NCBI RefSeq assembly: GCF_017357385.1
Contig: NZ_CP071632.1
Span: forward strand, 3,477,501-3,541,500
Direction of reading: 5' to 3'
DNA length: 64,000 nt
Source: Rhizobium sp. NZLR1
GTDB taxonomy: Bacteria > Pseudomonadota > Alphaproteobacteria > Rhizobiales > Rhizobiaceae
Positions 18,203 to 26,014 of this stretch are shown here, one piece after another. The notes beneath the pieces were generated by a model, which saw only the letters and a program-made list of their open reading frames with translations, did not search any database and was not told where the DNA came from. The translations under genes were made by a program, and so were the position numbers. Within the stretch, counting starts at the first letter, position 1, and each line of letters begins with the position of its first letter.

Positions 18203-18576
18203 CCATGAGCTTGAATGCGCGCCTGGAGCCGGTGCTCTATCTTTTTGCCGGTCTGTTCGGCGTAGCCGGCGTGGCGCTCGCCGCCCTTGCCGCCCATGGC
18301 GGCGGCGAAGCCAACCTTGCGGCATCTGCATCCGCCATGTGCCTCGCACACGCCCCTACCCTGCTGGCATTGGCTCTCGGCACCGCCAAGCTCAAAACCG
18401 CCTGGCTGGCCGGTTTTCTGATGATCATCGGAACCCTGCTCTTTGCAGGCGATCTCGTCACTCTGCGTTTCACCGGCTCTAGCCTCTTCCCCTATGCCGC
18501 CCCGACCGGCGGCTGGGCGATGATGCTTGGCTGGCTGGCCGTTGCCGCCGGCGCCGTTTTCCGGGTACGACCTTGA
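18199..18576 (+). CDS. DUF423-family membrane protein
   Basis: A 125-residue protein of four membrane helices with the family pattern LFGVAGVALAALAAHG near the N-terminus and a conserved LAHAPTLLALA segment. It starts in the ATGA overlap with the hemoglobin gene; a second ATG two codons later (18205) is equally possible. Function of DUF423 proteins is unknown. The coupling to a truncated globin suggests a shared role in gas or redox biology, but that is inference. Confidence 0.85.
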   Translation: MTMSLNARLEPVLYLFAGLFGVAGVALAALAAHGGGEANLAASASAMCLAHAPTLLALALGTAKLKTAWLAGFLMIIGTLLFAGDLVTLRFTGSSLFPYAAPTGGWAMMLGWLAVAAGAVFRVRP

Positions 18577-18648
18577 GGGCTTTGCAAACTGGCTTCGATT
18601 CATCGGCCTATCGAAAGGGTTGATGGGAGGTCTCACCTCCCCTCCCTC

Positions 18649-18674
18649 ATTCCTGTGCTTGTCACAGGAATGAG
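18649..18674. repeat. Interspersed palindromic repeat, copy 1
   Basis: CATTCCTGTG-CTTGT-CACAGGAATG is a 10 bp perfect stem with a 5-base loop. It sits between convergent genes. A second copy differing by one loop base is at 26833-26858, also between convergent genes. Such short palindromes recur in rhizobial intergenic DNA and may end or stabilise transcripts. Confidence 0.75.
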
Positions 18675-18687
18675 GGTGAGTACGCAG

Positions 18688-19002
18688 TTAGACGCCGTCG
18701 ACCACGTTGAAGCCTTCGAAAGCAGGCGGCCCCTTGTATATGGCCTTGCGGTCGCCGGCATTGCGGTGCGCCGCTCGAAAATTCTCGGACTTGGTCCAGT
18801 TCTGAAAATCCGCTTCGCTGTTCCAGACCGTGTGCGAGGAATAGAGCGTGTAGCCCTCCTCTTCGTTGGCCTTCCCGCGCAGCAGGCGGAATTCGACGAA
18901 ACCGGGCACTTCGGCCAGGCTGGAATCGCGATTGCGCCAGACCGTCTCGAAATCACCTTCGTTCCCGGTTGCAACCTTGAAGCGGTTCATTGCGATATAC
19001 AT
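18688..19002 (-). CDS. IsdG/HmuQ-like haem-degrading monooxygenase
   Basis: A 104-residue protein with an antibiotic biosynthesis monooxygenase (ABM) fold. It begins MYIAMNRFKVATGNEGDFE. FRLLRGKANEEEGYTLYSSH, a tryptophan in TVWNSEADFQNWTKSENF and the histidine in FRAAHRNAG match the IsdG asparagine/tryptophan/histidine layout. Enzymes of this type open the haem ring to release iron. TAAGGAG lies just upstream of the ATG. It ends a small operon headed by a DUF2325 gene with a RirA-type operator, 2.7 kb from hmuPSTUV, consistent with iron recovery from imported haem. Confidence 0.85.
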   Translation of the reverse strand: MYIAMNRFKVATGNEGDFETVWRNRDSSLAEVPGFVEFRLLRGKANEEEGYTLYSSHTVWNSEADFQNWTKSENFRAAHRNAGDRKAIYKGPPAFEGFNVVDGV

Positions 19003-19011
19003 GGGATCTCC

Positions 19012-19146
19012 TTAGGCCTTCCTCTTGCCGGCCCTTGCCGCATAGGAGGGAAAAGCGAGAACATTATTGCCGTTTGCTGCCGCCGGGCCAAGCGGTCTCG
19101 TCGTCGCTTCTCCGGGCATGCGCGCTTCCCAAGCCGGGAACAGCAT
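19012..19146 (-). CDS. Small ORF (44 aa) upstream of the haem monooxygenase
   Basis: ATG 19146 (GTG 19149 is also possible) opens a 44-codon frame beginning MLFPAWEARMPGEATTRPLG and ending ARAGKRKA. It stops 9 bp before the monooxygenase ATG. A GGA lies about 8 bp upstream of the start. No family is recognised. It fills the space between the preceding tiny ORF and the monooxygenase almost exactly, which supports it being translated in the same operon. Confidence 0.45.
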   Translation of the reverse strand: MLFPAWEARMPGEATTRPLGPAAANGNNVLAFPSYAARAGKRKA

Positions 19147-19156
19147 CACATTCCGG

Positions 19157-19285
19157 TTAGATCTGCTGACGATCGGCATGCTGCCGGAAAAGTTCGTAGA
19201 GCTCGGGCACGAGGCCCTCGCCTGTCTGCGCGCCAAGCTTGTGCAGGCCGATCATGGTGAAGCCGTCGGGACGCTGGTCGTTCAT
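19157..19285 (-). CDS. Small ORF (42 aa) coupled to the DUF2325 gene
   Basis: The ATG at 19285 overlaps the TGA of the DUF2325 gene (ATGA), the usual sign of translational coupling. The 42-residue product begins MNDQRPDGFTMIGLHKLGAQ and ends FRQHADRQQI. It is soluble and mildly amphipathic, with no recognised domain. It sits in a predicted iron-regulated operon. It is real only if the start overlap is meaningful; homologue conservation would decide. Confidence 0.5.
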   Translation of the reverse strand: MNDQRPDGFTMIGLHKLGAQTGEGLVPELYELFRQHADRQQI

Positions 19286-19689
19286 CGGGAATTGTCTCGT
19301 TCGTTCATCGTATGCAGCGCACGTTCCAGGCTGGACTTGCTGCCGTTGCGAAGCGGGATGAAGGCCTTACCGAATTTCTTGCAGCCGGTCTTCACGCGCA
19401 GGCAGGCATCGTGGCTGATACAGTCGATCGGGCAGAACACGCAGTCGACCGAGGGCAGCACGGTATCGATGCGGGAAACCGCTTCGCGCAGGCCGCCGTC
19501 ATGATGAAGGAGCTCGGCACCGAAATTGCTGGCGATCTGGCGAAGATGCGCCACCTGGCAGTCACGCCCGCCGACATAGAGAAAGCTGCGGCCATCCAGT
19601 TTGGATCGTCCGGCTGATAGCTGGCTGGCGTCCTCGGCCGCGCTGGCGCGGGCCTCCCGGTTCGAACCCTTCTTACCCTTGCGAGCCAT
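19282..19689 (-). CDS. DUF2325 domain protein
   Basis: A 135-residue protein with a lysine/arginine-rich N-terminus (MARKGKKGSNREARAS) followed by a DUF2325 domain. The domain has FLYVGGRDCQVAHLRQIA, FGAELLHHDGGL, and a cysteine cluster CVFCPIDCISHDACLRVK that may bind metal. DUF2325 proteins are often found with iron or redox genes; their biochemical role is unknown. It is the first gene of an operon running to the haem monooxygenase. A TGA-N9-TCA palindrome lies about 90 bp upstream. Confidence 0.82.
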   Translation of the reverse strand: MARKGKKGSNREARASAAEDASQLSAGRSKLDGRSFLYVGGRDCQVAHLRQIASNFGAELLHHDGGLREAVSRIDTVLPSVDCVFCPIDCISHDACLRVKTGCKKFGKAFIPLRNGSKSSLERALHTMNERDNSR

Positions 19690-19779
19690 ATGCCACCCGT
19701 TCGCTCGTTGATCGTCACACGATTCCTGCGTGTGCGGGTGGACCTTATTAAACTTGATTTTTAGAGTAAAGTATAAAGT

Positions 19780-19794
19780 TGATAATTTTTATCA
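19780..19794 (-). promoter_or_regulatory. RirA-type iron-responsive operator
   Basis: TGATAATTTTTATCA is a perfect 6-3-6 palindrome. It fits TGA-N9-TCA, the iron-responsive operator recognised by RirA in Rhizobium. It sits in an AT-rich gap between the end of tonB and the start of the DUF2325 gene, reading toward the latter. It predicts derepression of the DUF2325/haem-monooxygenase operon when iron is scarce. Confidence 0.65.
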
Positions 19795-19797
19795 TAT

Positions 19798-21114
19798 TTA
19801 CCGCGGAGTGACCTGAACCGGGAAGGTGTAGCTACGCGAGGATGCCGCCACGTCATCCGGCATAGCCGGAAGATTGCATGAAGTCACCCTGGCAAGAGCG
19901 GCGCTGTCAACCTCGGGGAGGCTTGAGCCACGAACAATGCCCGATGCAGTGACATCGCCGTCGCGACTAACCGTGATGCGAACAGTCAAGGTTGCGTGAG
20001 CCGTGCGATACCGCGACTCGATCCGGTCGACGCAACGGAACAATTGCGCAACAAGCTTACCTTTGTAATTGGCTTCCAACGCACCGCCGGCTCCATTCCT
20101 CCCACCCGACGTGCGCGAATTATCATTCGAATTGGCGTCTGCCTGCCCTTCGACCGCCCCCCTGCGTGCCTCCTGTTTGGCATCTCCCTCCGAACCTTGC
20201 GCCTTTTTCGGCGGCTGTTTTCTTTCCGCCGGCTTCTTTTCCGCGGGCTTTTCCCGCTTCGGCTTCAGCTGTGGCGTAACCGTCTCTTCCGGCGACTCAG
20301 GTTCAGGAGAAATCGCGGCCGTCTCGACAGGTTTGATGTCTTCCAGCTCGGGCTGTACCGCGGCTGTGACGGGTGGCTCCGCGGATGTTGTGGGCATCTT
20401 CGGAGATTGTTCCGGCACCATTGTCGACATTGGCTGCGCAACTGCAGTTTCAGCAGGGGGTTCCGATACGAGCACTTCTGGTTCCGCAGTGGTCACGGTC
20501 TCCGCCGACTGGCGCGTAACCTCCTGCATCGGCTGAAAGATCTCGACCGGCTCCGCGTCAGTCGGCTGAATGGCTTCCGGCTGTACTTCCGCTGTCTCGA
20601 CTGGTTTGACCGTGTCGGGTTCAACCGCTTCTGGAATGACTTCTTCCTGTATAGTCACCTCGGTCTCGCCGGCTGCGCTCCGATCGGCGTCGGAACTCCC
20701 GAGCATGACGACGCTGATCGCTTCGCCTGCCTCCATCAGCGTGTCATCCGAGGGCTTGGGCATAACCATAAGCAACGTGACGGCCAACGCGGCATGAAAA
20801 AAGAACGAACCGACGCAAGTCAAAGCCAGCCGTCGCCGCACCGGTTTCTTCTCGCCTTCCTGCTTTTCCACCGCCGCATCCATCGCCGGCGCTGCGGCAC
20901 GCGCAGTTGATGCGGCTTCCGGATGATCGGGAAAGGAGGATATCTGCGCGAAACGCGCATAGTGGACCACCGCCTCGCCGGCCGGCTGCCGCGGCGCGTT
21001 GCGCAGGTCGGAAAGCTCATGGCCGGGATGCATGTAATTGTCGTTGAGACTGCCGTCAGCGTCCGGCTCCCCGATGAGCACCTGTCTCGATCTGGACTTC
21101 GCTGAAATCGCCAT
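19798..21114 (-). CDS. tonB: TonB energy-transducing protein
   Basis: A 438-residue protein. It has an unusually long N-terminal cytoplasmic part of about 95 residues and a single membrane helix (LALTCVGSFFFHAALAVTLL, about 96-118). A long Pro/Glu/Val-rich periplasmic spacer and a C-terminal TonB domain follow (VAQLFRCVDRIESRYRTA to YTFPVQVTPR). It passes proton-motive energy from ExbBD (not in this window) to outer-membrane haem and siderophore receptors. Start chosen at 21114; the frame is open to 21141. It is divergent from hmuPSTUV with one gene between, as in R. leguminosarum. Confidence 0.88.
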   Translation of the reverse strand: MAISAKSRSRQVLIGEPDADGSLNDNYMHPGHELSDLRNAPRQPAGEAVVHYARFAQISSFPDHPEAASTARAAAPAMDAAVEKQEGEKKPVRRRLALTCVGSFFFHAALAVTLLMVMPKPSDDTLMEAGEAISVVMLGSSDADRSAAGETEVTIQEEVIPEAVEPDTVKPVETAEVQPEAIQPTDAEPVEIFQPMQEVTRQSAETVTTAEPEVLVSEPPAETAVAQPMSTMVPEQSPKMPTTSAEPPVTAAVQPELEDIKPVETAAISPEPESPEETVTPQLKPKREKPAEKKPAERKQPPKKAQGSEGDAKQEARRGAVEGQADANSNDNSRTSGGRNGAGGALEANYKGKLVAQLFRCVDRIESRYRTAHATLTVRITVSRDGDVTASGIVRGSSLPEVDSAALARVTSCNLPAMPDDVAASSRSYTFPVQVTPR

Positions 21115-21168
21115 TGTTATGCCTCGGACAGCCTGAAACATGTCCGCCGGGGTCAGCCCCCGGCGTAT

Positions 21169-21591
21169 TTAGCCCTCGAAGGGAATGGAAATCTGCGAGC
21201 GGGTGATGAGACCCTTCATGCATTCGCCCGCCGCCGGCCCGTCGCAGACCGGCGTGTCGTTGATGAGGATCCGGGTCACGCTTTCGCATTTGACATTCGG
21301 CATGTCGAACTGGCGCACGCGTTTCTTGCCCTGCGGCAGATCGCGGAAATCGAGCACGGTGATGCGGTCGACGGCATTCTTGTCGTTGAAGAAGGCAAGC
21401 TCGAAAGAGATCTTGTTGATCGGCGCCTGAAGATTGTTCTCGGCAACGAAGGTCATCATGCAGCCCTTTTGCGACGGCGCCAGAGCGTTGAGTTCGACAT
21501 CGAGCTTGGCGGTTGCCGCATCCTGCGCCTGGCATATGCTTGAGACCGCCATCACCACGCCGGCCGCAACAGCCGCAAACCTAACCGTCAT
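21169..21591 (-). CDS. Conserved exported protein between tonB and hmuP
   Basis: A 140-residue secreted protein with a signal peptide (MTVRFAAVAAGVVMAVSSIC, cleavage near CQA). The mature part looks beta-rich and has four cysteines (GCMMTFVAENN, VKCESVTRI, VCDGPAAGECMKG). No named family is recognised. It shares a 100 bp intergenic region with divergent hmuP and lies 54 bp before tonB on the same strand. A GC-rich hairpin (21145-21165) separates it from tonB. A role in envelope iron uptake is inferred from position only. Confidence 0.75.
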   Translation of the reverse strand: MTVRFAAVAAGVVMAVSSICQAQDAATAKLDVELNALAPSQKGCMMTFVAENNLQAPINKISFELAFFNDKNAVDRITVLDFRDLPQGKKRVRQFDMPNVKCESVTRILINDTPVCDGPAAGECMKGLITRSQISIPFEG

Positions 21592-21653
21592 TATCTTCTC
21601 CGCTTCTGTCGCGAACCGCCGCCAGGCAGCCTCAAATCAGCAATCTCAAAAAC

Positions 21654-21677
21654 TTGACTGCAATAGTCTCCTATTGC
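21654..21677 (+). promoter_or_regulatory. hmuP promoter with a 7-4-7 palindrome
   Basis: TTGACT (21654-21659) is a good -35. Immediately after it lies GCAATAG-TCTC-CTATTGC (21660-21677), a perfect 7 bp inverted repeat occupying the spacer. The -10 (around 21677-21684) is weak. The predicted transcript start is at or within 3 bases of the hmuP ATG (21692). The palindrome is a likely repressor or activator site for haem/iron control, or for the divergent gene at 21591. It does not fit TGA-N9-TCA. Confidence 0.55.
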
Positions 21678-21691
21678 GTCTTTAAAAAACT

Positions 21692-21949
21692 ATGAGTAAG
21701 AAAGTCAAGTTAATTGTCATCACAACCGGGGACCCCAATCCCGGCCCCACGGAATTGCCAACCGAAATGATGGTCGAAAAGCCAAATAACTTTAAGCACG
21801 TGCCGCTGCCGAGCGCGCCTGCGGCGCAGCACCGGATCGTCGAAAGCGCGGATCTTTTCCGCGGCACGAACGAAATCATGATCAGACACGACGGTTTGAC
21901 CTATCGCCTGAAGATCACCCGGCAGGGCAAGCTCATTCTCAATAAATAG
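21692..21949 (+). CDS. hmuP: Haemin uptake protein HemP/HmuP
   Basis: An 85-residue protein whose last 40 residues match the HemP family (LFRGTNEIMIRHDGLTYRL then KITRQGKLILNK). The N-terminal 45 residues are an extension not typical of HemP (about 60 residues). If ATG 21767 is used instead, the product has family length. No Shine-Dalgarno sequence precedes 21692, and the predicted transcript start is nearly at the ATG. HmuP acts in rhizobia as an activator needed for haem receptor expression. It is first gene of hmuPSTUV. Confidence 0.9.
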   Translation: MSKKVKLIVITTGDPNPGPTELPTEMMVEKPNNFKHVPLPSAPAAQHRIVESADLFRGTNEIMIRHDGLTYRLKITRQGKLILNK

Positions 21950-21957
21950 GGTAAGAT

Positions 21958-23007
21958 ATGACCGAGCAGACAAGACCGGCGCCAGCCGAAATCCGTGCGT
22001 TTCGCGCCCAAAATCCGAAGATGCGCGAGCGCGAGATCGCTGCCCAGCTGAAGATTTCCGAGGCAGCTCTCGTCGCCGCCGAAACTGGCATCAGCGTGAC
22101 CCGCATCGATGGCAGCGCGCTGATGCTCCTCGAACGCGTGGCCGGCCTCGGCGAAGTGATGGCGCTGTCGCGCAACGAAAGTGCCGTGCACGAAAAAATC
22201 GGCATCTTCGAAAACATCAAAAGCGGCGTGCAGGCCGCAATCGTTCTCGGCGAGAATATCGACCTGCGCATCTTCCCGAGCCGCTGGGAATACGGTTTCG
22301 CCGTATCCAAGAAGGATGGCGACCAGGTGCGCCTCAGCCTGCAATATTTCGATAAGGCGGGCTGCGCCGTGCACAAGCTGCACCTGCGTCCGAATTCGAA
22401 TGTCGAGGCTTATCACGCGATGGTCGCCGAGTTGAAACTCGAAGACCAGTCTCAGGACTTCGTCGAGGCCGAGACCTCGAATACCGTCGATGAAACCGCC
22501 TACGTCAGCCGAGACGAATTGCGCGACAGTTGGAACAAGCTCACCGATACCCATGAGTTCTTCGGCATGCTGAAACGCCTGAAGATCGGCCGCCAGGCGG
22601 CCATCCGCAGCGTCGGCGACGATTATGCCTGGAAGCTGGACAACACCGCGACTTCGGAGATGATGCATGCCTCGGTGAAATCCGGCCTGCCGATCATGTG
22701 CTTCGTCGCCAATAACGGCATCGTCCAGATCCATTCCGGCCCGATCTTCAACGTCCAGGCCATGGGTCCGTGGATCAATATCATGGACCCTACCTTCCAT
22801 CTGCATCTGCGCCAGGATCACATCGCCGAGACCTGGGCCGTGCGCAAGCCGACCAAGGATGGGCATGTCACCTCGCTGGAGGCTTACAATGCCGATGGCG
22901 AGATGATCATCCAGTTCTTCGGCAAGCGGCAGGAAGGCTCCGACGAACGCGCCGAATGGCGCGCAATCATCGAAAATCTGCCGCGGGCAGCAAGTGTTGC
23001 CGCATAA
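21958..23007 (+). CDS. hmuS: Haem-handling/degrading protein HmuS
   Basis: A 349-residue cytoplasmic protein with the two tandem HemS-type repeats. These are NPKMREREIAAQLKISEAAL near the start and LRDSWNKLTDTHEFFGML opening the second. MHASVKSGLPIMCFVANNG and FHLHLRQDHIAETWAVRKPT are in the second half. It takes haem from the HmuTUV importer and transfers or degrades it. It starts 8 bp after hmuP and is followed by hmuT after 11 bp. Confidence 0.95.
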   Translation: MTEQTRPAPAEIRAFRAQNPKMREREIAAQLKISEAALVAAETGISVTRIDGSALMLLERVAGLGEVMALSRNESAVHEKIGIFENIKSGVQAAIVLGENIDLRIFPSRWEYGFAVSKKDGDQVRLSLQYFDKAGCAVHKLHLRPNSNVEAYHAMVAELKLEDQSQDFVEAETSNTVDETAYVSRDELRDSWNKLTDTHEFFGMLKRLKIGRQAAIRSVGDDYAWKLDNTATSEMMHASVKSGLPIMCFVANNGIVQIHSGPIFNVQAMGPWINIMDPTFHLHLRQDHIAETWAVRKPTKDGHVTSLEAYNADGEMIIQFFGKRQEGSDERAEWRAIIENLPRAASVAA

Positions 23008-23018
23008 GGATCGCTGTG

Positions 23019-23948
23019 ATGACGATGCGTAACAATCTGCGCCGGATTCGCCCCTGGCAACTCGCCCTGACGGCGACCGTCATGGCACTGCCGCTGATCC
23101 CGTCGGCACCGGCGGTCAAAGGCTTCGCCTTCGTCCGCGCCGCCCATGCCGAAGAAAACAAGCTCGACACCTCGCGCCTGATTTCGGTCGGCGGTGATAT
23201 CACCGAGATCGTCTATGCGCTCGGCGAGGAAAACCGGCTGATCGCCCGCGACACGACAAGCATCTACCCCGAGGCGGCGCTGAAGCTGCCCAATGTCGGT
23301 TACATGCGGGCGCTCTCGCCGGAAGGTATCCTCGCCATGAACCCGACGGCGATCATCGCCGTCGAGGGTTCCGGCCCGAAGGAGGCGCTGGCTGTGCTGA
23401 AGAGTGCCAGCGTGCCCTTCGAAACCGTGCCGAGCCCCTTTACCCGCGATGGCATCATCGCCAAGATCGACCGGGTGGGCTTGCTGCTTGGCGTGCCTGA
23501 CAAGGCGAAGGCGCTTGAAGAAAAGGTTGCGACCGATCTCGACGCGGCGATCGCCGATGCCGAAAAGCGTCCGGAGGCGGAGCGCAAGCGCGTTCTCTTC
23601 ATCCTCAGCGCCCAGAACGGCCGGATCATGGCATCGGGCACCGGCACGGCGGCCGATGGCATCGTCAAGCTCGCCGGTGCCATCAACGCCGTCGGCGCAT
23701 TCCCGGGCTACAAACCGCTGACGGACGAGGCGATCATCGAGGCCAAGCCCGACATCATCCTGATGATGAACCGCGGCGATGGCGCCGGCACCAAGAACGA
23801 GGACCTGCTGGCCCGGCCGGCGATCGCGCTGACGCCGGCTGGCGAGAAGAAGGCGATCATCCGCATGGACGGCATCTACCTGCTCGGCTTCGGCCCGCGC
23901 ACCGCCGCCGCCGCGCGTGAGCTCAACATGGCGATCTACGGGGGCTGA
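23019..23948 (+). CDS. hmuT: Haemin ABC transporter substrate-binding protein
   Basis: A 309-residue periplasmic binding protein of the FepB/BtuF class. It has a signal peptide ending near AAHAEENK (about residue 44). Typical lobes follow: RLISVGGDITEIVYALGEEN, NVGYMRALSPEGILAMNPTA and a linking helix. It delivers haem to HmuUV. Start ATG 23019 with AAGGA about 10 bp upstream. The frame is open far upstream, but only as a shadow of hmuS. Confidence 0.93.
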   Translation: MTMRNNLRRIRPWQLALTATVMALPLIPSAPAVKGFAFVRAAHAEENKLDTSRLISVGGDITEIVYALGEENRLIARDTTSIYPEAALKLPNVGYMRALSPEGILAMNPTAIIAVEGSGPKEALAVLKSASVPFETVPSPFTRDGIIAKIDRVGLLLGVPDKAKALEEKVATDLDAAIADAEKRPEAERKRVLFILSAQNGRIMASGTGTAADGIVKLAGAINAVGAFPGYKPLTDEAIIEAKPDIILMMNRGDGAGTKNEDLLARPAIALTPAGEKKAIIRMDGIYLLGFGPRTAAAARELNMAIYGG

Positions 23949-23950
23949 TC

Positions 23951-25063
23951 ATGGTCCTGCCGCAAGCCATGATGGAACGAAGGCGACCATTCCCGATGGC
24001 GGAGATCAGCGCAAACCGGCGGGCGGGCGACAGAACGCGGCTCGCTTTGCTGGTCATCGCGCTGCTCGTCATCGGCTCGGTCTTCTCGATGCTGTTTTCG
24101 GTGACGACGGGCGCCTCGGATGTCTCGATCCTCGACGTTATCAGCAACATGGCCGGTTCCGAGACGGCGCTCAGCACGCGTGGCCGGATCATCATCTTCG
24201 ATATCCGCCTGCCGAGGGCGATCCTCGGCTTCCTGATCGGCGCCTCGCTGGCCGTTTCCGGCACGGTGATGCAGGGCCTGTTCCGCAATCCGCTGGCCGA
24301 TCCCGGCCTCGTCGGCGTCTCCTCCGGTGCAAGCCTCGGTGCGGTCACCGTCATCGTGCTCGGCGGTGGCCTTGCCGCTCCACTCCAGGCGCTTCTCGGC
24401 ATCTATGCCCTGCCGGCGGCCGCCTTTGGCGGCGGTCTCGTCACGACGCTGCTGCTCTACAGGATCGCCACCCGCCACGGTCAGACCTCGGTGGCGACGA
24501 TGCTGCTTGCCGGCATCGCTCTCGGCGCGCTCACCCTGGCGATGACAGGACTGCTGATCTACATGGCCAACGACCAGCAGCTGCGCGACCTGACATTCTG
24601 GAGCATGGGCTCGCTTGCCGGCGCCACATGGATGAAGATCGCCGCCGCCGGCCCGATCATCCTGTTGTCCTTCACGGCCCTGCCCTTCATGGCTCGCGGC
24701 CTCAATGCCATGACGCTCGGCGAGGCCGCCGCCTTCCATATGGGTGTGCCGGTCCAGCGGCTGAAGACTATCGCGATCGTCGGCGTCGCCGCGGCGACCG
24801 GCGCGTCCGTCGCCGTCAGCGGCGGCATCGGTTTCGTCGGCATCGTCGTGCCGCATATCCTGCGCATGGCAATCGGCCCGGACCATCGTTTCCTGCTGCC
24901 GGCTGCAGCCCTTCTCGGCGGCTCACTGCTGATCTTCGCCGACGTCCTGGCGCGCACCCTTGTCGCCCCGGCCGAACTGCCGATCGGCATTATCACCGCG
25001 GCCGTCGGCGGGCCTTTCTTCCTGTGGATCCTGCTGAGGCAGCGTTCACGCCTTGCCCTTTGA
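23951..25063 (+). CDS. hmuU: Haemin ABC transporter permease (FecCD family)
   Basis: A 370-residue inner-membrane permease with about ten helices. FecCD features are PRAILGFLIGASLAVSGTVM, FRNPLADPGLVGVSSGASLG, WSMGSLAGATWMKI and GFVGIVVPHILRMAIGPDHR near the C-terminus. It starts 2 bp after hmuT. It forms the haem translocation channel as a dimer with HmuV ATPases. A later ATG (23981) may be the real start, since the first 15 residues are polar. Confidence 0.93.
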   Translation: MVLPQAMMERRRPFPMAEISANRRAGDRTRLALLVIALLVIGSVFSMLFSVTTGASDVSILDVISNMAGSETALSTRGRIIIFDIRLPRAILGFLIGASLAVSGTVMQGLFRNPLADPGLVGVSSGASLGAVTVIVLGGGLAAPLQALLGIYALPAAAFGGGLVTTLLLYRIATRHGQTSVATMLLAGIALGALTLAMTGLLIYMANDQQLRDLTFWSMGSLAGATWMKIAAAGPIILLSFTALPFMARGLNAMTLGEAAAFHMGVPVQRLKTIAIVGVAAATGASVAVSGGIGFVGIVVPHILRMAIGPDHRFLLPAAALLGGSLLIFADVLARTLVAPAELPIGIITAAVGGPFFLWILLRQRSRLAL

Positions 25064-25072
25064 GTGACTGAG

Positions 25073-25867
25073 ATGATCGAAGTTTCCGGCGTCTCGGTGC
25101 GCCTTTCCGGCAAGGCCATCATCAGCGACGTCGCCTTCACGGCAAAGGCCGGCGAGCTGACGGCGATTGCCGGGCCGAACGGCTCCGGCAAGACGACGAC
25201 GATGAAGGCAATCTCCGGTGAACTTGCCTATGGCGGCTCGGTGCGCATCGGCGGCAACGAGGTCAAAGGACTGTCACCCTGGCAGCTTGCCGCCGTTCGT
25301 GGCGTGCTCCCGCAGGCAAGCACGATCTCCTTTCCCTTCACCGTGCGAGAGATCGTCCGCATGGGCCTGACATCAGGCATCAACCTCAATCCCGACAAGG
25401 CCGACCAGACGGCCGCCGCCGCACTTTCCTCCGTCGACTTGACCGGCTTCGAAGGCCGTTTCTATCAGGAACTCTCCGGCGGCGAGCAGCAGCGCGTGCA
25501 GCTTGCCCGCGTGCTCTGCCAGATCGCCGAGCCTGTCGTCGACGGCAAACCCTGCTGGCTGCTGCTCGACGAGCCGGTCTCAAGCCTCGACATCAGCCAC
25601 CAGCTGGCGATCATGACGCTTGCCCGCAATTTCTGCGAACGCGGCGGCGGCGTCATCGCCGTCATGCATGATCTCAACCTGACGGCGCTCTTTGCCGACC
25701 GCATCGTGCTGATGAAATCCGGCCGCCTCGCCGCCGCCGGCAGCGTCAGTGACGTGTTGACGGACGAAACAATGCTGTCGGTGTTCGGCTGCGCGCTGCG
25801 GATCAACCAGGTGCCGGCCGACGGCACGCCCTTCGTGCTTGCCCACAGCGCCGTATCCCGTCCTTAG
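25073..25867 (+). CDS. hmuV: Haemin ABC transporter ATPase
   Basis: A 264-residue ABC ATPase with Walker A GPNGSGKTTT, Q-loop LPQASTISFPF, signature LSGGEQQRVQLARVL, Walker B CWLLLDEPVSSLD and switch histidine in AVMHDLNLTAL. It is last in hmuPSTUV. ATG 25073 gives the usual N-terminus; GTG 25064, directly after the hmuU stop, is an alternative. No terminator was seen before the stress-type promoter 13 bp downstream, so some read-through into the DUF883 gene is possible. Confidence 0.93.
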   Translation: MIEVSGVSVRLSGKAIISDVAFTAKAGELTAIAGPNGSGKTTTMKAISGELAYGGSVRIGGNEVKGLSPWQLAAVRGVLPQASTISFPFTVREIVRMGLTSGINLNPDKADQTAAAALSSVDLTGFEGRFYQELSGGEQQRVQLARVLCQIAEPVVDGKPCWLLLDEPVSSLDISHQLAIMTLARNFCERGGGVIAVMHDLNLTALFADRIVLMKSGRLAAAGSVSDVLTDETMLSVFGCALRINQVPADGTPFVLAHSAVSRP

Positions 25868-25879
25868 ACCAGCACACGC

Positions 25880-25904
25880 GGAACTTTTGATCGCCCGGCA
25901 CGTT
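25880..25904 (+). promoter_or_regulatory. EcfG-type (general stress) promoter
   Basis: GGAAC (25880-25884), 16 bp, CGTT (25901-25904): an exact match to the EcfG consensus. It reads toward the DUF883 gene, whose ATG is 110 bp downstream. The leader between them contains no other gene. Confidence 0.72.
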
Positions 25905-26014
25905 TTCGGCAGTGATCTGGGTCAATGCCGGGCAATATCATTCATGCAACGAACGGTGGCGACCCCAGTGCGAAATAGGCGGGCTTGCGCGCGCCCCAGC
26001 CAATGGAGACAGCC

